DNA of 64,000 nt from contig CAKUEH010000001.1 of NCBI GenBank assembly GCA_934646185.1, positions 62,001 through 126,000 on the forward strand, in the 5' to 3' direction. Positions 15,352 through 22,108 of this stretch are shown here, one piece after another; position 1 is the stretch's first letter; each line of letters opens with the position of its first letter. Below the pieces are notes generated by a model. That model saw only the letters and a program-made list of their open reading frames with translations. It was not told where the DNA came from and ran no database searches. This DNA is from an uncultured Oscillospiraceae bacterium (lineage in GTDB: Bacteria > Bacillota > Clostridia > Oscillospirales > Oscillospiraceae). The position numbers and the translations under genes are program-made.

Positions 15352-16608
15352 TTAGTACATTTCCTGATAGACCTCGTCGCCGCCGGTCAGCTCGATGATG
15401 GCAACGGGCTTGATGGGGTTGTTGTACTCGTCGAAGGAGTAGGAGCCGGTGATGCCCTCGGTGCCGTTCATGTTCTTGATGGCGTCGATGACAGCCTGCT
15501 TGTATTCGTCAGTGCCAGCGGTCAGGCCCTGCTCTTCGGCAGCCTTCAGACCTTCGCAGATCAGCATGGCAGCGTCGTATGCCAGAGGCGCAAACATGTT
15601 GGGGATCTCGTCAACATTGTAAGTGGCCTTGTAATCCTCTTCAAACTGCTTGACGGAATCGGTGCCGGGCGCATAGCCGGAGCAGTAGACAGAGCCTTCG
15701 AGGTCTTCTGCGGAAGCATAGTTCTTAACGGAGCCGAAGCCGTCGCCGCCCATGAAGGCTGCATCGCAGCCTGCCGCACGGGCTGCCGTGATGGCAAGAC
15801 CGGCCTCAGCGTAGTAGATCGGAGCAAAAACGACGTCGGGATCAGCGGCTGCGATGTTGGTCATCTGGGCCTTGAAGTCCTTGTCGCCCTCGGCAAACGC
15901 CTCGGTGTCGACGATCTCAAGACCAATTGCCTTTGCTTCTTCGACGAATGCATTCATCAGGCCCTCGGAGTAGTCGCTGCCGGTCTGATAGAAAACAGCG
16001 GCAGTCTTGGCGCTCAGCTTTTCGGCGGCATAATCAGCCATCTTCTTACCCTGATAGGGGTCAATGAAGCAGGCGCGGAAAACGTTGGAGCGAATCTCAC
16101 TTTCGGGATCAGCCGGATCGATAACCGTAACGCCGGTAGCAGTCGCGGAAGCGGTGACCTGCGGCATGTTGTCTTCATAGGTCGCATCAGCCAGTGCAAT
16201 GGTCGGTCCGGTCAGCGTAGCGCCGAAGACAGCGGTGATGCCGTTGTCACAGGCAAGGTTGTACGCGTTGACAGCCTCGACGCCGTCGCCCTTGTCGTCG
16301 TATTCCAGAACCTTGACCTGCTTGCCGTTGATGCCGCCCTTGGCGTTCAGCTGGTTGATGTAGAGCATCGCGCCGTCACGGACGGGCTGGCCGTACTGGG
16401 CATAGTCGCCGGTGGTGTTGCTGATGAGTGCGATGACGATCTCGCCGCCGTCAGAGGAGGCTGCGGTAGAAGCGTCGGTGGAGGGGGTGTCGGTGGACGC
16501 GGGGGTATCCGTGGTGGCGGACTTGGAGCCGCAGGCTGTCAGGCAGCCCAGCAGCATCACGACTGCCAGAACGAGGCTTACGAGTTTCATTGCGTTTTTC
16601 ATTTTCAT
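15352..16608 (-). CDS. livJ: Branched-chain amino-acid binding lipoprotein LivJ
   Basis: A 418-residue substrate-binding lipoprotein. The signal ends in the lipobox L-T-A-C with C26 as the lipidated cysteine, followed by a Thr/Ser/Asp-rich linker (about 30-55). The body has Leu/Ile/Val-binding (Peripla_BP_6) features: I-A-L-I-S-N-T-T-G-D-Y-A-Q-Y-G, A-V-F-G-A-T-L-T-G-P-T and V-I-D-A-I-K-N-M-N-G-T-E-G-I-T-G. GTGAGG precedes the first ATG. Upstream lies a terminator-like hairpin and a small ORF; no separate promoter is visible right before livJ, so transcription may come from 17040-17068 by read-through. Confidence 0.92.
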   Translation of the reverse strand: MKMKNAMKLVSLVLAVVMLLGCLTACGSKSATTDTPASTDTPSTDASTAASSDGGEIVIALISNTTGDYAQYGQPVRDGAMLYINQLNAKGGINGKQVKVLEYDDKGDGVEAVNAYNLACDNGITAVFGATLTGPTIALADATYEDNMPQVTASATATGVTVIDPADPESEIRSNVFRACFIDPYQGKKMADYAAEKLSAKTAAVFYQTGSDYSEGLMNAFVEEAKAIGLEIVDTEAFAEGDKDFKAQMTNIAAADPDVVFAPIYYAEAGLAITAARAAGCDAAFMGGDGFGSVKNYASAEDLEGSVYCSGYAPGTDSVKQFEEDYKATYNVDEIPNMFAPLAYDAAMLICEGLKAAEEQGLTAGTDEYKQAVIDAIKNMNGTEGITGSYSFDEYNNPIKPVAIIELTGGDEVYQEMY

Positions 16609-16644
16609 TTACCTCACTTTGTTCTTTTTGCTGTTTTTGCTATT

Positions 16645-16679
16645 CAAAAAGCGGTCCTGCAAAAAGCAGAACCGCTTCG
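16645..16679 (-). terminator. Terminator/attenuator-like hairpin before livJ
   Basis: AAGCGGTCCTGC (16650-16661) and GCAGAACCGCTT (16667-16678) form a 12-base stem with one mismatch and an A/T loop. In the minus direction the stem is followed by TTTTTG. It sits 23 bases after the stop of the small ORF and 40 bases before livJ. Confidence 0.65.
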
Positions 16680-16701
16680 AATGCCTGATCGATTCCGGCC
16701 C

Positions 16702-17010
16702 TCAGGCCGCTTCAGGGATCCAAATGCTGTTGCCTTTTGCGCTTGTGAATCGGTTCATCATAAGAAGCATTCCATTTACAAGGCCCCATGCCAGTACCAG
16801 AAGTACCAGCAGGCCAATAATGGAGAAAACGCGCATGCAAATGGATACAAGCACCAGAATGGAAATAGAAAAGGACACTGCCAGAATGGCAGTGTCCTTG
16901 CAGACTGCGGCAGAATCAGCCGTGCATGCGGATGCTGCACAGCAGGTAGCCGGTGCGCAGCTGGACGCATCGGAACAAGCGGTATTCTGCTTTGCCGTAA
17001 ACTGCATCAT
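16702..17010 (-). CDS. Small Cys-rich, hydrophobic protein (unknown), or long leader peptide of the liv operon
   Basis: A 102-residue ORF not recognised as any family. Residues 1-38 hold six cysteines in an Ala/Ser/Thr context; residues about 41-85 are a hydrophobic stretch very rich in Ile, Leu and Val that could form one or two membrane helices. The start at 17010 is supported by AAGGAGG with a seven-base gap, under a fully consensus promoter, so strong expression is expected. A perfect 13-base hairpin lies inside the frame, and a terminator follows the stop, then livJ. It may be a small membrane protein, or the branched-chain codons may serve attenuation of liv. Both readings are inference. 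Confidence 0.55.
   Translation of the reverse strand: MMQFTAKQNTACSDASSCAPATCCAASACTADSAAVCKDTAILAVSFSISILVLVSICMRVFSIIGLLVLLVLAWGLVNGMLLMMNRFTSAKGNSIWIPEAA
16871..16899 (-). repeat. Perfect hairpin inside the small ORF
   Basis: AAGGACACTGCCA (16871-16883), GAA, TGGCAGTGTCCTT (16887-16899). On the minus strand the stem is followed by TTCTATTTCC, a terminator-like context within coding sequence. Confidence 0.75.
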
Positions 17011-17039
17011 GTTGCGCACCTCCTTGAAATGATGGGCTC

Positions 17040-17068
17040 ATTATACCCGCATACTTTAGCGATGTCAA
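17040..17068 (-). promoter_or_regulatory. Fully consensus sigma-70 promoter upstream of the small ORF and liv
   Basis: Read on the minus strand: TTGACA (17063-17068), exactly 17 bases, TATAAT (17040-17045). Every base of both hexamers matches the consensus. Confidence 0.88.
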
Positions 17069-17215
17069 GTGCTGAAATATGAAAAATGCCTCAATATTCG
17101 CGTTTTCTTTTGTTGAATATTCACAACTTCAAATCCGGCTTCCTGACAAGTGCCCGCGTGCGGAAAACAGATGTGTATAATTCGGTGGATTTGACCTGTA
17201 TTTTGCGGTTCAGGC

Positions 17216-17244
17216 TTGCATTTTATGCCGTTGTCTGGTATCTT
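17216..17244 (+). promoter_or_regulatory. Promoter of the E2-like gene
   Basis: TTGCAT (17216-17221), 17-base spacer ending in TGG, TATCTT (17239-17244), 46 bases before the start codon. Confidence 0.5.
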
Positions 17245-17290
17245 ATAAACATTCTTGGCGGTTTTCCGTCAATTAAGGTGTGTGATTACA

Positions 17291-18166
17291 ATGGAAAAGA
17301 GAAAACGTCGCTGGGGCGACCGGAAGGACGGCGTGCTGCTGCGCGATCTGGACGGCATGCACTTTATTACGCCGCTGATCTATCCGAACCGCTGCGACAA
17401 TGAGGCCTATATCCGAGAGACGATCGACCTCACCAATATGAACGCGTATCTCAAAAAGAAAAACGAGGCGGAGACCGAATTCCCCTACACGATGTTCCAT
17501 ATCATTGTGGCGGGCCTCGTCAAGACGATCACGCTGCGTCCGAAGATGAACCGGTTCATTGCCAACAAGAATTTCTATCAGCGCAACGAGCTCTCCATGT
17601 CCTTCGTCGTCAAAAAACAGTTTGCAGATGAGGCGGCGGAGGCGCTGGCCGTCATCCACGCGAAGGACGAGTCCAACGTCGAATCCATCCATGAGGATCT
17701 GCGCCATCAGATCCTTGACTGCAAGGATGTTCACAAGGTCGATTCCTCGACGGACAGCATGGATTTCTTTAACCATATGCCGCGCTTCCTCGGCAAGTTC
17801 CTGGTCTGGATCCTGACGCGTCTGGATATCCACGGCTGGATCCCCGCAAGCATCATCGAAACAGACCCGTATTATACGACGTGTGTGATCTCCAATCTTG
17901 GCTCCATCAAGCTCAACTGCGGTTATCATCATCTGACGAACTGGGGCACCTGCTCCGTGTTCTGCATCATCGGCGAAAAGTCGAAGCGCCCGGTCTATCA
18001 CGAGGACGGCACGATCGAAATGCGCGAAATGCTCGATCTTGGTCTCACCATTGACGAGCGTCTGGCAGACGGCTATTATTACTCCAAGACCATCCGCCTG
18101 CTCAAGAAGCTGCTGGAAAACCCGGAGCTGCTGGAAACACCGGCCAATCAGGAAGTGGAATATTGA
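17291..18166 (+). CDS. Stand-alone E2/CAT-fold acyltransferase-like protein lacking the catalytic His
   Basis: A 291-residue protein related to the catalytic domain of 2-oxoacid dehydrogenase E2 and chloramphenicol acetyltransferases; similar proteins in Clostridia are labelled '2-oxo acid dehydrogenase subunit E2'. It has no lipoyl or subunit-binding domain. The C-terminal motif reads L-T-I-D-E-R-L-A-D-G, where true E2 enzymes have D-H-R-x-x-D-G (compare the E2 at 37160-38365), so the catalytic His is replaced by Glu. Acyl transfer by the normal mechanism is therefore doubtful. The ATG at 17291 follows an AAGGTG-like site. Single-gene unit between its own promoter and a bidirectional terminator. 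Confidence 0.75.
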   Translation: MEKRKRRWGDRKDGVLLRDLDGMHFITPLIYPNRCDNEAYIRETIDLTNMNAYLKKKNEAETEFPYTMFHIIVAGLVKTITLRPKMNRFIANKNFYQRNELSMSFVVKKQFADEAAEALAVIHAKDESNVESIHEDLRHQILDCKDVHKVDSSTDSMDFFNHMPRFLGKFLVWILTRLDIHGWIPASIIETDPYYTTCVISNLGSIKLNCGYHHLTNWGTCSVFCIIGEKSKRPVYHEDGTIEMREMLDLGLTIDERLADGYYYSKTIRLLKKLLENPELLETPANQEVEY

Positions 18167-18171
18167 TTTTG

Positions 18172-18201
18172 GTGCGCGCTGCATATGCAGCGCGCATTTT
18201 T
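18172..18201. terminator. Bidirectional terminator between E2-like and CBS genes
   Basis: TGCGCGCTGCATATGCAGCGCGCA (24 bases, 18173-18196) is a perfect palindrome; the right side continues TTTTT. Confidence 0.85.
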
Positions 18202-18631
18202 AATCCAGATGCACCACCGGGCTGCAAATGGCTTCCATGCACTGCGCTGTTTCCATACCGAAATTGCCGCGCCGCGCGAAATCTGCGATGGAGATCATGC
18301 CGGTCAGCTTTCCGTTCTGCGTGACCGGCAGTCTGCGCAGCTGCGCGCGGGACATGAGCCGCGCAGCCTTTGCCGCGTCCTCCCCTGCCTCGACGGACAA
18401 AACGCCCGCGGACATGACCTCGCTCACGCGCATCTGCTCTGCCGGTTTTCCCGCCGCGACGCAGCGCAGCACAACGTCGCGGTCGGTCAGCACCCCGCAG
18501 AGACGCCCGTTTTCTCCCTGAACCGGCAAAAAGCCGAGATTATACCTGCTCATGAGCCGCGCTGCAACGGAAACCGGTTCCTGCGCGCCGACACTGACAA
18601 CATTTCTGGACATACAATCCTTGACCTTCAT
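18200..18631 (-). CDS. Two-CBS-domain protein
   Basis: A 143-residue protein made of a single CBS pair (first about 5-60, second about 70-125): V-K-D-C-M-S-R-N-V-V-S-V-G opens the first and V-S-E-V-M-S-A-G-V-L-S-V opens the second, each followed by the A-A-R-L-M-S motif. CBS pairs bind adenosine nucleotides and usually sense energy state; stand-alone forms have no fixed partner. The start at 18631 (M-K-V-K-D) is chosen because GGAGGG lies just ahead; an ATG 12 bases upstream is possible. It lies downstream of nfnAB on the same strand beyond a hairpin. Confidence 0.85.
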   Translation of the reverse strand: MKVKDCMSRNVVSVGAQEPVSVAARLMSRYNLGFLPVQGENGRLCGVLTDRDVVLRCVAAGKPAEQMRVSEVMSAGVLSVEAGEDAAKAARLMSRAQLRRLPVTQNGKLTGMISIADFARRGNFGMETAQCMEAICSPVVHLD

Positions 18632-18649
18632 AAGACCCTCCATTACTTA

Positions 18650-18683
18650 AGAAGCTCCGGCAGCAAACGCTGCCGGAGCTTCT
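18650..18683 (-). terminator. Hairpin after nfnB
   Basis: AGAAGCTCCGGCAGC (18650-18664) and GCTGCCGGAGCTTCT (18669-18683) pair over 15 bases around an AAAC loop. Only a short T-tract follows, so termination may be partial. Confidence 0.6.
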
Positions 18684-18727
18684 GCGTTTATGGAAATTGT
18701 AACCGGGACTATCAGCCGTTAAACAGC

Positions 18728-20113
18728 TTATTTGCCCTGCAGCTTGCGGTCAATGGCCTCCGCAGCCTTCTTACCTGCGCCCATGGCCAGAATGACGGTC
18801 GCAGCGCCGGTAACGGCGTCGCCGCCTGCAAAGACGTTTTCACGGGTGGACATTTCATTCTCGTCGACGATGATGCCGCCCTTTTTGTTCGTCTCGAGGC
18901 CCGGCGTGGTGGAGCGGATCAGCGGGTTCGGCGATGTGCCGAGGGACATGATGACCATGTCGACATCCAGTACGAATTCGCTGCCCTCGACGGGGATCGG
19001 ACGGCGGCGGCCGGACGCGTCAGGCTCGCCGAGCTCCATCTTGATGCACTTCATGCCGCACACACGGCCATCCTCGCCGCCGAGGATCTCGGTCGGGTTG
19101 GTGAGCGTCAGGAACTCGATGCCCTCTTCCTTCGCGTGGTGCTGCTCTTCCAGTCTGGCAGGCATTTCGGCTTCGCCGCGGCGGTAGACGATGTACACCT
19201 TGTCCGTGCCCATGCGCTTTGCGCAGCGGGCCGCATCCATCGCGACGTTGCCGCCGCCGACGATCGCCGCTGCCTTGGAGTGCAGGATCGGCGTGTCGCT
19301 CTCTTCAAGATAGGCCTTCATCAGGTTGATACGGGTCAGATACTCGTTTGCCGAGCAGACGCCCTTGAGGGATTCGCCGGGGATGTGCATGAACATCGGC
19401 AGACCCGCGCCGGAGCCGATAAACACAGCCTTGAAGCCCATCTCAAACAGCTCGTCGATGGACAGGACCTTGCCGATGACCATGTCGGTCATGACCTCGA
19501 CGCCCTGCGCCTTCAGCTTTTCGACCTCGTTGGCCACGATGGCCTTCGGCAGACGGAATTCCGGAATACCATAGACCAGAACGCCGCCGGCAGTATGCAG
19601 CGCCTCAAACAGGGACACCGCATAGCCCTTCTTGGCAAGCAGCGACGCGCAGGTCAGGCCGGACGGGCCGGAGCCGACGACGGCGACCTTGATGCCGTTG
19701 GACTCGGCCTTTTTCGGCATGGCGTTAATGTTCTCGCGGTACCAGTCGGCGACAAAGCGCTCCAGACGGCCGATTGCGACCGGTTCACCCTTGTTGCCGC
19801 GGACGCACTTGGATTCACACTGCGTCTCCTGCGGACAGACACGGCCGGAAAGGGCGGGCAGCGCGTTGGTATCGGTGATGATCTCATAGGCCTTTTCGAA
19901 GTTGCCCTCGGCGACCTCATGGATAAACTCCGGGATATGAATATTGACCGGGCAGCCCTCGACGCAGTGCGGCTTCTTGCACTGCAGGCAGCGCTTGGCC
20001 TCATTGATGGCCATCTCAGCGGTATAGCCCAGCGTAACTTCCTTGAAATTCTTGTTGCGGACGTTCGGATCCTGCTCCGGCATCGGAGTCTTGGTAGCCT
20101 GCATATTCGCCAT
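18728..20113 (-). CDS. nfnB: NADH-dependent ferredoxin:NADP+ oxidoreductase, large subunit (GltA-like)
   Basis: A 461-residue flavoprotein of the glutamate-synthase small-subunit family. N-terminal cluster ligands are C42, C45, C50, C54 (C-L-Q-C-K-K-P-H-C-V-E-G-C-P) and a second set in C-P-Q-E-T-Q-C-E-S-K-C. FAD-binding G-S-G-P-S-G-L-T-C and NAD(P)H-binding G-G-G-N-V-A-M-D-A motifs follow. No glutamate synthase large subunit is nearby. Instead the gene follows an nfnA-type gene by 15 bases, the arrangement of NfnAB (SudAB), which couples NADH and reduced ferredoxin to NADP+ reduction by flavin bifurcation. Assignment rests on that pairing. Confidence 0.88.
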   Translation of the reverse strand: MANMQATKTPMPEQDPNVRNKNFKEVTLGYTAEMAINEAKRCLQCKKPHCVEGCPVNIHIPEFIHEVAEGNFEKAYEIITDTNALPALSGRVCPQETQCESKCVRGNKGEPVAIGRLERFVADWYRENINAMPKKAESNGIKVAVVGSGPSGLTCASLLAKKGYAVSLFEALHTAGGVLVYGIPEFRLPKAIVANEVEKLKAQGVEVMTDMVIGKVLSIDELFEMGFKAVFIGSGAGLPMFMHIPGESLKGVCSANEYLTRINLMKAYLEESDTPILHSKAAAIVGGGNVAMDAARCAKRMGTDKVYIVYRRGEAEMPARLEEQHHAKEEGIEFLTLTNPTEILGGEDGRVCGMKCIKMELGEPDASGRRRPIPVEGSEFVLDVDMVIMSLGTSPNPLIRSTTPGLETNKKGGIIVDENEMSTRENVFAGGDAVTGAATVILAMGAGKKAAEAIDRKLQGK

Positions 20114-20128
20114 GATGATTCCCTCCCC

Positions 20129-20983
20129 TTACTTGATGAGCTCTTCGCCCATCTTCTGGATGCGGCAGATATGGGTCTTGCGCTCTTCTGCTTCTCTTTC
20201 ACGGTAGACGCTGTTGCGGCTCATGAGCTCGTCATAATCGACCTTGTGGCCGTCGAAGTCCGGGCCGTCGACGCAGGCGAATTTCACTTCACCGCCGACT
20301 GTGACGCGGCAGCCGCCGCACATGCCGGTGCCGTCGACCATGATCGGGTTCAGCGAGACGACGGTCTTGACACCGAACGGCTCGGTCGTCTTGGAAACGA
20401 ACTTCATCATCGGGATCGGGCCGATGGCGAGGACTTCGTCGTAGTGGATGCCGGACTCGAGCAGCTGCTGCAGCTTGACGGTCACAAAGCCGTGCTCGCC
20501 GTAGGAGCCGTCGTCGGTCATGAGATACAGATGGTCGCAGGCCTGCTTGAATTCGTCTTCGAGAATGACGATGTCCTTGTTGCGGAAGCCGACGATGACG
20601 TCGGTCTCAACGCCCGCCTCTTTAAATGCCTTTGCGGACGGATACGCGATCGCACAGCCGACGCCGCCGCCGACGACGCACACGCGCTTCTTACCCTCAA
20701 CCTCCGTCGGCTTGCCGAGCGGGCCGACAAAGTCCTGAATGTAATCACCTTCGTTCAGACTGCCGAGCATTTCGGTGGACAGGCCGACCTTCTGGAAAAT
20801 GATCGCGACCGTTCCCTTTTCGCGGTCATACCCCGCGATCGTCAGCGGAACGCGCTCTGATTTCTCGTCGACACGGAAAATGATAAACTGACCGGCCTTT
20901 GCCTTGCGGGCGACGAACGGAGCTTCGATCTCCATATACGTCACGGCGGCGTTCAGCTCTTTCTTGCGCACGATTTTGTACAT
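20129..20983 (-). CDS. nfnA: NADH-dependent ferredoxin:NADP+ oxidoreductase, small subunit
   Basis: A 284-residue FAD/NAD-binding protein related to the dihydroorotate dehydrogenase electron-transfer subunit PyrK. The flavin-binding part is residues about 1-95, the NAD-binding part starts at V-C-V-V-G-G-G-V-G-C (101-110). The [2Fe-2S] site near the end has C222, C225 and C237 with D217 in the position where NfnA uses an Asp ligand (D-G-T-G-M-C-G-G-C and F-A-C-V-D-G-P). No pyrD is nearby, and nfnB follows. The ribosome site is weak (AAGGGA, 12 bases away). First gene of the unit. Confidence 0.88.
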   Translation of the reverse strand: MYKIVRKKELNAAVTYMEIEAPFVARKAKAGQFIIFRVDEKSERVPLTIAGYDREKGTVAIIFQKVGLSTEMLGSLNEGDYIQDFVGPLGKPTEVEGKKRVCVVGGGVGCAIAYPSAKAFKEAGVETDVIVGFRNKDIVILEDEFKQACDHLYLMTDDGSYGEHGFVTVKLQQLLESGIHYDEVLAIGPIPMMKFVSKTTEPFGVKTVVSLNPIMVDGTGMCGGCRVTVGGEVKFACVDGPDFDGHKVDYDELMSRNSVYREREAEERKTHICRIQKMGEELIK

Positions 20984-21045
20984 AACTTGTTCATCCCTTC
21001 AAATCATCAGTAATTTCTTATTCGCTCTGATAATCCAACACGATC

Positions 21046-21074
21046 AGTATACCACATCTTCCATTCCGTTGTAA
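21046..21074 (-). promoter_or_regulatory. Promoter of nfnAB
   Basis: Read on the minus strand: TTACAA (21069-21074), 17-base spacer ending in TGG, TATACT (21046-21051). Confidence 0.6.
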
Positions 21075-21133
21075 ACAAGAAAATCGATAAAAAAATACCG
21101 ATACATGCCATGTTACGAATTAACTTATACCAT

Positions 21134-22054
21134 TTATGATATATTACATCCAAATTCGGAATGAATTACGACATTGTCGGATCGAACGTTTTTCCACGCA
21201 AACCCGGATACCAGCGCGGCGGGCGCAGCAGGCACAGGTTCGGGCTGAAGCCCCGCGAGGAACGCAAGCGTGCCGATCAGCTCCTCCGGTGTGCAGAGCT
21301 CGCGCAGCGCGCCGAGATCCAGTGATTTTTCCCGCTTGCTCAGCCGGCGTCCGTCCGGCGCAAGCAGAAGCGGAACGTGATAATATGCGGGCGTTGGGAA
21401 CCCGAGCGTTTCCTGCAGCCACATCTGACGCGGCACGGAGTTCAGCAGATCGCGACCCCGGACGACCTCTGTGACGCCGCCTGCCGCGTCGTCGGTCACG
21501 ACTGCGAGCTGATAGGCGTATACGCCGTCGGAACGGCGGACGATAAAGTCGCCGCAGCCCCGCGCAAGATTCTCGGCATAGTCGCCCTGCAGTCCATCCT
21601 GCGCCGTTATGACCGCATCCGGCACAGTCACGCGCCAGGCGGGCTTTCTGGTTTTTGCCGCACGCTCCGCTGCTGTCAAGCCCCGGCAGGTCCCGGCATA
21701 GATCACGTTGCCGTCCGACGCATGCGGCGCGGAGGCTGCGTGCAGCTCTGCGCGGGAGCAGTAGCAGGGATAAACAAGGCCGAGCGCGCACAGCTTTTCA
21801 AATTCCGCGCGATAGGCGTCTGCGCGTCCGGACTGCGGCATCTGTTCCTCGTCCCAATCAAGACCGAGCCAGTCCAGATCCCGCTTGAGCGTTTCGATAT
21901 ACTCCGGACGGCAGCGGTCAGGATCCAGATCCTCGATCCGCAGCAGCATCCGTCCGCTGCGGCTGCGTACAGACAGCCAGGCCAGCAGCGCGGAAAACAC
22001 ATTTCCAAGATGCATCCTGCCGCTGGGACTGGGCGCAAATCGTCCTGTCAGCAT
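21134..22054 (-). CDS. gluQ: Glutamyl-Q tRNA(Asp) synthetase
   Basis: A 306-residue truncated glutamyl-tRNA synthetase without an anticodon-binding domain, as in GluQRS, which loads Glu onto queuosine-34 of tRNA(Asp). The start G-R-F-A-P-S-P-S-G-R-M-H-L-G-N carries the HIGH-type motif (H-L-G-N), I-E-D-L-D-P-D-R follows, Y-P-C-Y-C-S-R-A-E-L holds zinc ligands, and R-L-S-K-R-E is the KMSKS-type loop. The ATG at 22054 has AAAGGAG eight bases upstream. Biologically linked to Tgt at the left end of the window, which supplies queuosine precursors to the same tRNAs. Confidence 0.88.
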   Translation of the reverse strand: MLTGRFAPSPSGRMHLGNVFSALLAWLSVRSRSGRMLLRIEDLDPDRCRPEYIETLKRDLDWLGLDWDEEQMPQSGRADAYRAEFEKLCALGLVYPCYCSRAELHAASAPHASDGNVIYAGTCRGLTAAERAAKTRKPAWRVTVPDAVITAQDGLQGDYAENLARGCGDFIVRRSDGVYAYQLAVVTDDAAGGVTEVVRGRDLLNSVPRQMWLQETLGFPTPAYYHVPLLLAPDGRRLSKREKSLDLGALRELCTPEELIGTLAFLAGLQPEPVPAAPAALVSGFAWKNVRSDNVVIHSEFGCNIS

Positions 22055-22073
22055 TATACTGGCTCCTTTCCTG

Positions 22074-22107
22074 AAAACAGACGGCAGGGACTCCCCTGCC
22101 GTCTGCA
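22074..22107 (-). terminator. Terminator after the Na/Pi transporter
   Basis: CAGACGGCAGGG (22078-22089) and CCCTGCCGTCTG (22094-22105) pair perfectly around ACTC; on the minus strand TTTTC follows. Confidence 0.75.
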
Positions 22108-22108
22108 T

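Noticed and set aside
16702..17010. Cys-rich small ORF as a SCIFF-type six-cysteine peptide
   Set aside because: SCIFF has a different spacing and sequence, ends soon after the Cys block, and is followed by a radical SAM maturase. None of this is seen here or next to tgt-yajC.
15217..17082. 621-codon open frame on the plus strand over livJ and the small ORF
   Set aside because: Antisense to the livJ lipoprotein; crosses the livH promoter and the livJ terminator; no family features.
18185..20860. 891-codon open frame on the plus strand
   Set aside because: It is fully antisense to nfnB and nfnA, which have clear motifs, ribosome sites and a promoter. Its composition (many His, Asp, Ala, Arg) is typical of a shadow frame of GC-biased codons.
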